Assembly: GCA_903889905.1 (NCBI GenBank)
Contig: CAISZI010000008.1
Coordinates: 1-40,765, forward strand
Length of the DNA: 40,765 nucleotides
Direction: 5' to 3'
Source of the DNA: Candidatus Wirthbacteria bacterium
GTDB taxonomy: Bacteria; Patescibacteriota; CG2-30-54-11
The notes below the pieces were generated by a model, which worked only from the letters and a program-made list of their open reading frames with translations, was not told where the DNA came from and ran no database searches. A program made the translations under genes and the position numbers. This document shows, in pieces, positions 9,132 to 17,120 of this stretch (position 1 is the stretch's first letter; every line of letters starts with the position of its first letter).

Positions 9132-9160
9132 TTGTTCAATTCCCAAATTGTCCTTATAAT
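9132..9160 (+). promoter_or_regulatory. Sigma-70-type promoter for the rightward unit
   Basis: TTGTTC (9132-9137) and a perfect TATAAT (9155-9160) are separated by exactly 17 bases. The expected start near 9167 gives a leader of about 27 bases before the TTG start of the 77-residue gene. Confidence 0.7.
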
Positions 9161-9193
9161 TAAAGGATTTACTTACCAAAGGGATAATTTTCT

Positions 9194-9427
9194 TTGTTTA
9201 ATCAACACAAAGACATTCTTGATTCGTTGCTAAATGAATACGAACAGATCAGAAAATCATTTCTGACCAGTTGGCAGCAGACGGAAAGTGTCCCAAACAG
9301 TTTGACCATCACCCAAAAAATCGACCACTACCAGCAGCTGCACGCATGGTACTTCGACCAAAGCAGCCGCATCCATGACCAGCTCAACCAATTAATCACC
9401 ATGATCAACAACGATGACAGCCAATAA
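9194..9427 (+). CDS. Small helical protein (77 aa), unknown function
   Basis: I do not recognise this family. The protein looks like a helical hairpin: helix at about residues 3-26, a loop containing SWQQTESVPNS, and helix at about 40-72 rich in glutamine, histidine and aromatic residues. It starts with TTG at 9194; AAAGGG lies 10 bases upstream and a good promoter precedes it. Its last 14 bases overlap the metallopeptidase gene, so the two are probably translationally coupled. The analogous size and helical character of the 107-residue protein on the other strand suggest that each side of this locus carries a small partner protein. Confidence 0.7.
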   Translation: MFNQHKDILDSLLNEYEQIRKSFLTSWQQTESVPNSLTITQKIDHYQQLHAWYFDQSSRIHDQLNQLITMINNDDSQ

Positions 9428-10703
9428 TTATTCAAGCGAACCTCCCCAATGGGGACCGGAACTAATGGGAATGACTACCCCGTCCAATGCAGACAAGCGT
9501 GACGGTCGCGGGGATGCGACGGAACAACCAGAACAAGCGAAACTTGATCAACTGGTTACCGAGCTCTCCACCCACGCCGATCTCGTGGATGGCGCCATGG
9601 CAAAGGATTTCAACCTCATGAAAAAAGCCTTCGCCGTGCTGGAGGAATTGGTCCACAAGGATAGCTCCCCAGAACCAAACGTTCCCGACACAACAACTAC
9701 AACACGCATTTTTACCACCAACGACATTCCCGATACTCCTTCGAAACAACAGGCAGCTTGCGATCAGATTGAATTCTGGGAAGGCATAAAAATCGGTGGT
9801 AATCGTGCAATCGTCCGTACCGAAGAGCTTAAAAATCTTCTCTTTACCACAACCGAAAATCCCAAAATCAAGTTCTATCATGTTGCTGACGGCCCCCAAC
9901 TGGATGCCCAACAATACCAAAAACAAGCCGATCAGGTTGCCAACCTGATTGATGGGGGTGCAACCGCGTGCGAACAATTACAGATACTGATGCTTCCAGA
10001 TTCAAAATTCGCACCCGCAAGAAGTGGTGGTTCCGTGGAAAAAGAACCTCGTATATTTCTCTGTCAGGATAATCCCAATCTGAGATATGTCTTCAACCAC
10101 GAATATGTTCATCAATATCTCAAATGGAAATATGGTGATAGTACAGTTACGGCTATTGTTGAAGGTGCTGCGACACGCTTTGCCCGCCTCGTTGACCCCA
10201 GCGACCAATTCAACAACATGGAACGATATTCAGGATACGCGGACGTTGATAAATTGAAATTAGCCAATAGAACTGTAGGACGATCCAATACTGAAATGCT
10301 TGAAAATGCAGGGAAACCCGATGCGACAGAAGCTGAAAAATACGATACGAGCTACCGCTTTGGCTATGAATTAACGGGATTTATATTGGGGACTTATGGT
10401 CCGGAAGAAGGTAAAGCGATTTTCCTGGATATCTACCAGTACACCTGTCGCCAAAATATAATCCACAACAAAACAGGTGAGACCCTAGTCAAAAATGGCC
10501 AGCGCCTCGGTCACAGCCGCGACATCATGGAACAGGCTGTGAGGACTGTCCTGGAGAATCACCAAGCCGGGATCAAGTCAGCACAGCAAATGTTTCAGGC
10601 ACAAACCGGGCAGGCCAAAGAATTTATTACTGATCCAACTCACTTCTTCGCAGGTCTGGATCAATACATGAAAGACAGGCTTCCAATTATTGCTGCCAGC
10701 TAA
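9414..10703 (+). CDS. HExxH zinc metallopeptidase-like protein (gluzincin / peptidase MA type)
   Basis: Residues 229-233 read HEYVH, a zincin zinc-binding and catalytic motif. Glu250 in VEGAATRFARL lies 17 residues after the second histidine, as expected for the third ligand of a gluzincin. The later stretch YRFGYELTGFILGTYG (near 323) resembles the helix that follows in peptidase-MA-like proteins. Residues 1-115 are polar, proline- and threonine-rich in part, and carry no signal peptide, so the enzyme is either cytoplasmic or exported by a specialised route. The start ATG lies inside the upstream 77-residue gene and has no clear ribosome binding site, which fits translational coupling. The substrate is unknown. 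The giant helical protein or one of the small helical proteins is a possible target, by inference only. Confidence 0.75.
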   Translation: MTANNYSSEPPQWGPELMGMTTPSNADKRDGRGDATEQPEQAKLDQLVTELSTHADLVDGAMAKDFNLMKKAFAVLEELVHKDSSPEPNVPDTTTTTRIFTTNDIPDTPSKQQAACDQIEFWEGIKIGGNRAIVRTEELKNLLFTTTENPKIKFYHVADGPQLDAQQYQKQADQVANLIDGGATACEQLQILMLPDSKFAPARSGGSVEKEPRIFLCQDNPNLRYVFNHEYVHQYLKWKYGDSTVTAIVEGAATRFARLVDPSDQFNNMERYSGYADVDKLKLANRTVGRSNTEMLENAGKPDATEAEKYDTSYRFGYELTGFILGTYGPEEGKAIFLDIYQYTCRQNIIHNKTGETLVKNGQRLGHSRDIMEQAVRTVLENHQAGIKSAQQMFQAQTGQAKEFITDPTHFFAGLDQYMKDRLPIIAAS

Positions 10704-10848
10704 CAGAATTCCGCCCCTCTCTAATCGATCAAACAAATCACCAATTAGCGAAAATATTTCTCCCTGTCCATCGGTTTGCATAAGCTTTGGAGCTTGTGGA
10801 AGGACTCAAAATAAGTTCTGAACCAGCCTATGTCAACGGTTAAAACTC

Positions 10849-10857
10849 TGTTATAAT
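10849..10857 (+). promoter_or_regulatory. Extended -10 promoter
   Basis: TGTTATAAT carries a perfect TATAAT with TGn in front. It lies 31 bases before the start of the 134-residue membrane protein gene. The rest of the gap 10704-10888 shows no gene. Confidence 0.55.
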
Positions 10858-10888
10858 GCATGCCGTTTATACATTTTAGGAGTTAGGC

Positions 10889-11293
10889 ATGCCAGCAACT
10901 CAACCTGCTCCGCAATCACTACCTCACCCAGTTTGCCACCATATATTGCTCAATAGACGCTATTGGCCACTGCTAGTTCACCCCGTTTTCACAATAGTCG
11001 CAACCGTATATATGACTGCGTTGTCCAGGTTGAGTGCCGAGAAGTCTGTCCTGCATTTTTTTTCTGATCGCTGTATGTCCGAAGGTGATGTTTTGGCACT
11101 GCCCGGTCGTTGTACTTTGATCAATCAACCGCTCACGATTTACTGTATCTTTATGGTATTAATCCCTGTAACCAACATACTACTGCTTAAATACAAAACA
11201 AAAACCGTCTTGCCATATGTTTTAAGTCTTATAAGCCTGATCCTATCTATCATGATGGCAGGCACTATGTTCACCAATCCTACTTGGATTTGA
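10889..11293 (+). CDS. Small integral membrane protein (134 aa), unknown function
   Basis: Three hydrophobic segments are visible at about residues 25-47, 80-101 and 107-128, which suggests three membrane passes. The loop between the first two contains cysteines in DRCMSEGDVLALPGRC that could form a disulfide if external. AGGAG lies 7 bases before the ATG, and an extended -10 element precedes it, so it appears to be transcribed alone. I do not recognise the family. It lies at the right edge of the AT-richer block. Confidence 0.7.
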   Translation: MPATQPAPQSLPHPVCHHILLNRRYWPLLVHPVFTIVATVYMTALSRLSAEKSVLHFFSDRCMSEGDVLALPGRCTLINQPLTIYCIFMVLIPVTNILLLKYKTKTVLPYVLSLISLILSIMMAGTMFTNPTWI

Positions 11294-11335
11294 TGAAACT
11301 TCCTGCGCACAGCAAACCAAATCTTTGTATTTATT

Positions 11336-11360
11336 AAAGACTGGATTTCCAGCCTTTTTA
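11336..11360 (+). terminator. Probable intrinsic terminator
   Basis: The arms AAAGACTGG and CCAGCCTTT pair with one A-C mismatch around loop ATTT, and the T-rich tail continues to about 11360. It fits the end of the 134-residue gene. Confidence 0.5.
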
Positions 11361-11439
11361 TATTTACAAACGCCTCCACGTCATCTCCACAATCGCCTGT
11401 TAAGGTTTGGCTCAGGATTATCAAAAAAGGGGAATTCAC

Positions 11440-12675
11440 ATGCAAAAGCGCTGGCTTGTCATTGCCGCAGTGGTGGTGTTGGGCGCAGGCGGCTACATCG
11501 TTTATAAAAGCGGCAAAGGAAGCGCCTCAACCACGCGCTACGTGACCCAACCAGCCGCGATGGGCACACTTACGATTTCGGTTTCCGGCAGCGGTAACGT
11601 CATCGTGACCAATTCTGCCAATGTAGTACCAACCCAGAGCAGCGGCACGATCTCGAACCTGACCGTCAAAATCGGCGACAAAGTCACCGCTGGTCAAACA
11701 CTTTTTGATGTTGTTAGCGATGCGGCTCAGAATCAGTCGACTTTAAACCAGCTCTATTCATCCTACCTGCAAGCCAAACAATCCGTGGCCAATGCGCAGA
11801 CATCCGCCACGCAGGCGCAGATTGACTTACAGACGGCCAATAATCAGAACGCCGCTCACCCCAATGCGGTTCTCCCCACCCAAATCCAGCTTTTACAACT
11901 CAAACTCAATTCCACCCAGGCAGCGCTGGCCTCAGCCCAGTCCAACACCAATACCGCCTGGACCAATTACACCAGCCAAAAAACTGCCATTGCCAATACT
12001 GCCGTGACCGCCCCCATCGCCGGCACCATCACCGCGATCAATGTCGCAAACGGCGGCACAATCGGCAGCACCAGCTCAACTTCCACCACCAAAAGCAGCA
12101 CAACCAGCAGCAGTGCCGCCGTGGTCATCACCGACTTCAGCACACTGGAAACGCAGGCCTCGATCAATGAAGTCGATATCCCCTCGGTCGCTGTTGGCCA
12201 GAAAGCATCGGTCACTTTCACCGCTATCCCCACCCTGACGCTGACGGGCAAAGTCGCCAGCATCGACAGCACCGGCACCTCCAACCAGGGTGTCGTCACC
12301 TACAACGCCTACATCACCTTTGATAGCGCCAGTCCGCTTGTCAAACCCGGCATGAGCACTTCCGCCACCATCACGACGCAAGTCAAACAAAACGTTCTAT
12401 TGGTTCCCGCTGCAGCCGTCAAAACCCAGGGCAGCAATACCTATGTGCAGGTGCTGGATAGCAATAACCAACCGACCAATGTCACGGTCCAGACTGGACT
12501 TTCGGATGCCACAGACACGGAAATCACTGCCGGCATTACCGCTGGACAAAGTGTCATCACACAAACCATCACCTCAACGGTTAAATCTTCGACTTCCTCC
12601 ACCACCACGCGCATACCCGGACTGACCGGAGGCGGCGGTACCTTTGGTGGCGGTGGTCGTGCCCTCGGGAATTAG
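11440..12675 (+). CDS. MacA-like periplasmic adaptor (HlyD/RND membrane-fusion family)
   Basis: The adaptor subunit of an ABC export system, anchored by one N-terminal membrane segment (about residues 4-21). The barrel-sandwich half near residue 62 (SGTISNLTVKIGDKVTAGQ) is followed by a coiled-coil hairpin at about 85-185. The second lipoyl half (VTAPIAGTITAINVANGG) and a beta-barrel domain come next. A serine/threonine-rich insert lies at 210-227 and a glycine-rich tail (GGGGTFGGGG) at the C-terminus; both are unusual. The ATG at 11440 has a GGGGAA about 6 bases upstream; the longer frame from 11407 lacks support. The gene is followed after 11 bases by the ATPase gene. The exported substrate is unknown. 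Confidence 0.88.
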   Translation: MQKRWLVIAAVVVLGAGGYIVYKSGKGSASTTRYVTQPAAMGTLTISVSGSGNVIVTNSANVVPTQSSGTISNLTVKIGDKVTAGQTLFDVVSDAAQNQSTLNQLYSSYLQAKQSVANAQTSATQAQIDLQTANNQNAAHPNAVLPTQIQLLQLKLNSTQAALASAQSNTNTAWTNYTSQKTAIANTAVTAPIAGTITAINVANGGTIGSTSSTSTTKSSTTSSSAAVVITDFSTLETQASINEVDIPSVAVGQKASVTFTAIPTLTLTGKVASIDSTGTSNQGVVTYNAYITFDSASPLVKPGMSTSATITTQVKQNVLLVPAAAVKTQGSNTYVQVLDSNNQPTNVTVQTGLSDATDTEITAGITAGQSVITQTITSTVKSSTSSTTTRIPGLTGGGGTFGGGGRALGN

Positions 12676-12686
12676 GAACCAAACTC

Positions 12687-13367
12687 ATGATCGAAATCAA
12701 GGACGTCAGCAAAATTTATCACACCGGCGGCGAAGAAACCGTTGCCCTGGACCACGTCTCGCTCAAAATCAACGACGGTGAATTTGTCGCGATCGTCGGC
12801 CCATCCGGGAGTGGAAAATCAACGATGATGCACATCCTGGGAGCGCTGGACAACCCGACCACCGGCCAGTATCTGATCGACGGACAGGATGTGGCCAAAC
12901 TCAAAGACGACCAATTAGCCAAAATGCGCAAAAACAAGATTGGTTTTGTCTTCCAGGCGTTTAACCTTTTGCCACGGGCTACCGTGATGCGCAATGTCAC
13001 CCTGCCGCTAATTTATGCTGGAGCTCCACAAAAGGAACGGGAGCAGAAAGCCACGGCCGCACTCGCAGCAGCCGGTCTGGACAAATCCAAATACAACAAT
13101 CATTCCAACCAGCTTTCTGGCGGTCAGATGCAACGTGTCGCTATTGCCCGCGCCCTGGTCAACGATCCATCTCTGATCCTGGCCGATGAACCCACCGGAA
13201 ACCTGGACAGCAAAACCAGCCACACGATCATGACCACACTGCAGGCGCTTAACAAAAAAGGCCATACCATTGTCTTGATCACCCACGAACTCGATATCGC
13301 CGCCTATGCCTCACGTGTCATCTCGATCCGCGACGGCAAACTAGAACATGACAGGAAGAACAAATGA
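12687..13367 (+). CDS. ABC transporter ATPase, MacB/LolD type
   Basis: The 226-residue nucleotide-binding subunit of a MacB-like exporter. Walker A is GPSGSGKST near residue 38, the signature is [15 protein letters not shown] near 142, and Walker B with its glutamate is [13 protein letters not shown] near 164, with the switch histidine in LITHELD. The TGNLDSKT sequence after Walker B is typical of the LolD/MacB/FtsE group. The stop overlaps the permease ATG by 4 bases (ATGA), so the two are coupled. ATPase and permease are separate chains here, unlike the fused proteobacterial MacB. Confidence 0.95.
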   Translation: MIEIKDVSKIYHTGGEETVALDHVSLKINDGEFVAIVGPSGSGKSTMMHILGALDNPTTGQYLIDGQDVAKLKDDQLAKMRKNKIGFVFQAFNLLPRATVMRNVTLPLIYAGAPQKEREQKATAALAAAGLDKSKYNNHSNQLSGGQMQRVAIARALVNDPSLILADEPTGNLDSKTSHTIMTTLQALNKKGHTIVLITHELDIAAYASRVISIRDGKLEHDRKNK

Positions 13368-14581
13368 GCATTACCGATTTATTTTCCGAAACATTCTGGG
13401 CGCTGACTGGCAACAAAATCCGTACCGCCCTCACCATCTTAGGTATCGTCATCGGCATTGGTTCCGTCATCACCATGGTGGCCATCGGCCAAGGCTCGCA
13501 AGCTGCAATCGAAAACAGCATTGCCGCCATTGGTTCCAACCTGCTCATCGTCACCCCTGGCGCACAACGCGGCGCAGGCGGATTCAGCGCCGGTCGCGGT
13601 TCCGCCCGCACCCTGACCCAGGCTGATGCCGATGCGATCAAATCCACTGTGACCAATACGAGTGGCGTCGCCCCAGAACTTACAAGCCGTTATCAAATTG
13701 CGGCTAAAGGCCAAAACACCAACACCTCGGTCACAGGCACAGTCCCTGATTATCTAACCGTTCGCAATGTCCAAATAGCAACAGGCACTTTCTTTGCCGA
13801 CAGCCAGGTCAGTAGCGACGCCAAAGTCGCTATCCTGGGCCCAACTACCGTGACAGATTTATATGGTACCGCCGATCCGGTCGGACAAACCATCCGCATC
13901 CGCAATATTGATTTTCAGGTGATCGGCACCACGGTTGCCAAAGGTGGGACAGGCTTTAACAATCCCGATGATATCGTTTACATCCCCATTTCCACCGCAC
14001 AACGCTTTCTCTCTGGCGGCACTTATGTTTCCCAAATCAGCATCGCAGCCAAAACCCAAAAAGTCATGTCCGATGTGCAGCAACAAATCACCGCCCTGCT
14101 GGATCAACGCCACAAAATCACGAGCAGCGCGACGGCCGATTTCTCGGTCATCAACCAGGCTGACATTGCCGGTGCCGCGACCAGCACTACCAATACACTG
14201 ACTTTACTACTCGCCTCGACTGCCGGTATTTCACTGTTCGTCGGCGGCATCGGCATCATGAACATGATGCTGACTTCGGTGACAGAACGCACCCGTGAAA
14301 TCGGCCTGCGCAAAGCCATCGGTGCCACCAATGGTGACATCAGTAGACAATTTCTGATGGAAGCCATCATGCTGACGTTTATCGGTGGTGCGATTGGCGT
14401 TGGCCTGGGATGGGCGGCTGCCCTGGCTCTCAAACAGTTTGCCAATGTCAGCACACAAATCTCCATCACTTCCATCATTGCCGCCTTTGCCGTTTCGGCA
14501 GTGGTTGGCATTATCTTTGGCTATTACCCGGCGCGCCGGGCTTCGCTCCTGAAGCCCATCGAAGCCCTCCGATACGAATAA
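13364..14581 (+). CDS. ABC transporter permease, MacB/FtsX type
   Basis: The 405-residue membrane subunit. The first membrane helix lies near residues 20-45 after the conserved NKIRTALTILGIVIGIGSV. A large extracellular MacB core domain spans about 50-270. Three C-terminal membrane helices form the FtsX domain, including GGIGIMNMMLTSVTERTREIG and the final PARRASLLKPIEALRYE. This 4-helix topology is that of mechanotransmission-type exporters, which move substrates already outside the membrane or extract lipoproteins and peptides. It belongs to the same operon as the adaptor and ATPase. Confidence 0.93.
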   Translation: MSITDLFSETFWALTGNKIRTALTILGIVIGIGSVITMVAIGQGSQAAIENSIAAIGSNLLIVTPGAQRGAGGFSAGRGSARTLTQADADAIKSTVTNTSGVAPELTSRYQIAAKGQNTNTSVTGTVPDYLTVRNVQIATGTFFADSQVSSDAKVAILGPTTVTDLYGTADPVGQTIRIRNIDFQVIGTTVAKGGTGFNNPDDIVYIPISTAQRFLSGGTYVSQISIAAKTQKVMSDVQQQITALLDQRHKITSSATADFSVINQADIAGAATSTTNTLTLLLASTAGISLFVGGIGIMNMMLTSVTERTREIGLRKAIGATNGDISRQFLMEAIMLTFIGGAIGVGLGWAAALALKQFANVSTQISITSIIAAFAVSAVVGIIFGYYPARRASLLKPIEALRYE

Positions 14582-14602
14582 TTATTTTTCTAAGGAATTA
14601 AA

Positions 14603-15115
14603 ATGGACAAAAAGTTTATCCCGGTTTGGATTGTTTCACTCGTGATTGTTGGCGCCGGCGCTTTCTACAGCGGCATGCTGTTCCAAAAATCGCAGGACAA
14701 AACGACCACCACAGCCGCATCAAATAGTGGCGTACGCACGGCAGCAGCTGGAGGTGGCAACTTTCAGAATTTGACCCCGGCTCAACGGACACAATTACAA
14801 CAACAGTTTGGTGGAGCCGGAGGCACGGGACGCGCAGGGCGCGGTGGAGCTGGCCTTACAATCGGTAGCGTCCTCTCCAAAGACGCCACCAGCCTCACCA
14901 TCAAAATGACCGATGGCAGCACCAAAACGATTTACTATTCAGATAAAACTACAGTCACCAAAACAGCTGATACGACCATAAGTGACGTCGCTGTCGGCTC
15001 TGAAATCACCGCCAATGGCACGGCTAACACGGATGGCAGCGTTTCGGCTACGACGATCCAGATTCGTCCGGCTGTTCCCGCCACGACAACAACCACACCC
15101 AGCGGTGGTGTCTAA
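14603..15115 (+). CDS. Membrane-anchored protein with a DUF5666-like beta domain
   Basis: A 170-residue protein with an N-terminal anchor (about residues 5-27), a glycine-, alanine- and arginine-rich linker at 48-84, and a C-terminal beta-rich domain with LTIGSVLSKDATSLTIKM and a DVAVGSEITANG motif. The domain resembles the DUF5666 type of small external beta-barrel. It lies 21 bases after the permease gene with AAGGA before its ATG, so it is probably the fourth member of the export operon. It may be an accessory factor or substrate. The linker recalls the glycine-rich tail of the adaptor. Confidence 0.65.
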   Translation: MDKKFIPVWIVSLVIVGAGAFYSGMLFQKSQDKTTTTAASNSGVRTAAAGGGNFQNLTPAQRTQLQQQFGGAGGTGRAGRGGAGLTIGSVLSKDATSLTIKMTDGSTKTIYYSDKTTVTKTADTTISDVAVGSEITANGTANTDGSVSATTIQIRPAVPATTTTTPSGGV

Positions 15116-15156
15116 AAAAACCAAGCTCCAAAACGACAATTAATGCTAATTACCAA

Positions 15157-15184
15157 CCAAGAGGCGCCGAGCGGTGCCTCTTGG
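15157..15184. terminator. Long hairpin after the export operon
   Basis: CCAAGAGGCGCC and GGTGCCTCTTGG pair over 12 positions with one G-T, around loop GAGC. It lies 42 bases after the stop of the 170-residue gene. No T-tract follows, so it is a poor classic terminator, but it may protect or end the transcript. Confidence 0.5.
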
Positions 15185-15227
15185 CGTAATGGCAATACTT
15201 TGAAAACCATCAATACAATTGATCAAC

Positions 15228-15256
15228 TTGTTAACAATGGTTAATTTTGCTATACT
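15228..15256 (+). promoter_or_regulatory. Sigma-70-type promoter for the lplA-pdh operon
   Basis: TTGTTA (15228-15233) and TATACT (15251-15256) are separated by 17 bases. It lies about 30 bases before the lplA start and is the only clear promoter seen ahead of the PDH genes. Confidence 0.65.
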
Positions 15257-15286
15257 TAATTCATATAATTTTTGTATTAAAATAAA

Positions 15287-16024
15287 ATGACTACCGCGAC
15301 TGACTTCAACATCGTCATTTCCACCTCCACCGATCCCTACCGGAATCTTGCCCTGGAACAGAATCTGTTTCAACAAATCGAGCCTGGTCAGGTATATTTC
15401 ATGCTGTGGCAGAACCAGGACAGTGTCATCATTGGTAGAAACCAGAATCCCCTGCAGGAAATTAACCTTTCCTACCTGCGCCTGCATGACATTCAACTGG
15501 CGCGACGCATGACGGGAGGTGGTACTGTTTTTCACGATCTTGGCAATTTGAATTACAGTTTTATCACCGACCGTGCTATTTACGATGAAACGCAGCAATT
15601 TGGCCTGATTCTAAGCGCGCTCGCCAAATGGCAGCTCCTGGCCGACCTCAACCACCGCAAAGACCTATTGCTCGGCTCCCGCAAATTTTCCGGCAACTCA
15701 TTTCGCTTTACCTCTCGTCAGGCCCTGCACCACGGCACATTGCTGGTCAGTTCCAACCTCGACAAACTGCAAGCCACACTGAACCCGCAATTTGAAAACA
15801 TTGACACCTCTGCTGTTCGTTCCAACCACACCGCCGTCGTTAACCTCTGCGAACTCAATCCCGTGCTGACAGTTGCCCGACTCAAACAGTCACTTCTGGA
15901 CACGTTTGGCGAGATTTATGGTGCGGCTGACACGTTTGTCATCGACCCCGAGGACATTGTCGAGCTTGATCACGAATATCTGACACATGCTTCGGACGAC
16001 TGGATTTACGGAATGGAATTATAA
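15287..16024 (+). CDS. lplA: Lipoate-protein ligase A
   Basis: Attaches free lipoate to acceptor proteins through a lipoyl-AMP intermediate. The 245-residue chain has RRMTGGGTVFHDLGNLNYSF near residue 73 and the catalytic lysine in GSRKFSGNSFR (Lys133, the number used for Escherichia coli LplA). HHGTLLVSSNL follows near 153. It is shorter than two-domain LplA enzymes and has at most a reduced C-terminal accessory domain. It lies first in the operon with the PDH subunits, one base before pdhA, so its likely target is the E2 lipoyl domain encoded downstream. No lipA or lipB is in this window, which fits scavenging but does not prove it. No good ribosome binding site is visible before the ATG. 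Confidence 0.92.
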   Translation: MTTATDFNIVISTSTDPYRNLALEQNLFQQIEPGQVYFMLWQNQDSVIIGRNQNPLQEINLSYLRLHDIQLARRMTGGGTVFHDLGNLNYSFITDRAIYDETQQFGLILSALAKWQLLADLNHRKDLLLGSRKFSGNSFRFTSRQALHHGTLLVSSNLDKLQATLNPQFENIDTSAVRSNHTAVVNLCELNPVLTVARLKQSLLDTFGEIYGAADTFVIDPEDIVELDHEYLTHASDDWIYGMEL

Positions 16025-16025
16025 T

Positions 16026-17015
16026 ATGACCCAGCACAAAGATTTCCTGACTCGTTTGCTCCGTCAGATGTTGCTTATTCGCCGCTTTGAAGAAAAATCC
16101 GGCGAGCTTTATGGTATTCGCAAAATCGGTGGTTTCTGCCACCTGTATTCGGGCCAGGAAGCCGTAGCCGTGGGCAGCATCGCGACGCTGGATCTAAGCC
16201 GTGATCACGTCCTGACCGCCTACCGTGACCATGGCCATGCGCTCGCCATCGGGATGGACCCTAAAGTGGTGATGGCAGAATTGTTTGGAAAATCAACCGG
16301 CAGTTCCAAAGGCAAGGGCGGCTCCATGCACCTGTTTGATCCCAATCGACATTTTTGGGGCGGTAATGGCATTGTCGGGGCGCACATTCCGGTTGCCACC
16401 GGTGTTGCGTTTAAAATTCACTACAACGAGGAAGCTGGCGTGGTGCTGTGTTTTTTTGGTGATGGCGCCATTCACCAGGGCGTTTTTCACGAGAGTCTCA
16501 ACATGGCTCGCATCTGGAATTTACCCATCGTCTATATTTGCGAAAACAACCAGTATGGCATGGGCACGGATTACAAACGCGTTTCGGCTGAACCGGATTT
16601 TTATAAACTGGCGCAGTCCTATCGCATGCACGGCGAGCAGATCGATGGCATGGATGTGGAACACGTTTATGACCAAGTGATGGCGGCCACAGCCATGGCC
16701 AGGAAAGGCAACCCCGTTCTACTCGAAGCCAAAACCTACCGCTATCGTGGACACAGCATGAGCGACCCGGCCAAATACCGTACCAAAGAAGAAGTAGACC
16801 AGTTCAAAACCCAGGATCCGATCCTGCACCTCAAGTCCAAGCTGATGAACAACCACGACCTCACCGCCGAAGATTTTGATCAACTTGATCAGGAAGCTAT
16901 GACACAGGTTGAAAACGCAGTAAAATTTGCCGACGAAAGTGCGGCGCCGGCGGTCGAAAGTATTTTTGAAGATGTTTATACCAATAATTCCTCTCCCCCA
17001 CCGGGGGAGAGTTAG
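16026..17015 (+). CDS. pdhA: Pyruvate dehydrogenase E1 component, alpha subunit
   Basis: With E1 beta it decarboxylates pyruvate using thiamine diphosphate and acetylates the E2 lipoyl arm. The 329 residues hold the thiamine-diphosphate motif from GDG (145-147) to ENN (173-175), and the loop YRYRGHSMSDPAKYRT near 242. The ATG at 16026 follows the lplA stop by one base; the longer frame from 15987 runs inside lplA and is unlikely. The last seven residues (SPPPGES) and the stop codon lie within the CTCTCCCC-type repeat that begins at 16991, so the original C-terminus may have been altered by repeat insertion. A branched-chain 2-oxoacid substrate is a weaker alternative. Confidence 0.94.
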   Translation: MTQHKDFLTRLLRQMLLIRRFEEKSGELYGIRKIGGFCHLYSGQEAVAVGSIATLDLSRDHVLTAYRDHGHALAIGMDPKVVMAELFGKSTGSSKGKGGSMHLFDPNRHFWGGNGIVGAHIPVATGVAFKIHYNEEAGVVLCFFGDGAIHQGVFHESLNMARIWNLPIVYICENNQYGMGTDYKRVSAEPDFYKLAQSYRMHGEQIDGMDVEHVYDQVMAATAMARKGNPVLLEAKTYRYRGHSMSDPAKYRTKEEVDQFKTQDPILHLKSKLMNNHDLTAEDFDQLDQEAMTQVENAVKFADESAAPAVESIFEDVYTNNSSPPPGES

Positions 17016-17102
17016 AGAGAGGGGATTCCCCTGACCCAGATTCCTCCCCGGAATTAAATTTCGGAATCCCCCTCTCCTGTATCCTCCCCCCAGTGGGAGG
17101 AG
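16991..17102. repeat. CTCTCCCC-family foldback element
   Basis: The left hairpin is CTCTCCCCCACCGGGGGAGAG (16991-17011, arms of nine). The right hairpin is CCTCCCCCCAGTGGGAGG. Between them, GAGAGGGGATTCC and GGAATCCCCCTCTC are inverted copies, so the unit can fold as a whole. It starts inside the pdhA coding end and fills most of the 105-base pdhA-pdhB gap. A related copy lies at 21634-21705. Confidence 0.8.
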
Positions 17103-17120
17103 AAAAGCAGGAATACCCCC

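Noticed and set aside
8678-9427. The two small helical proteins as WXG100 secretion substrates
   Set aside because: The sizes fit, but neither has a W-x-G turn, and no EssC-type ATPase is nearby.
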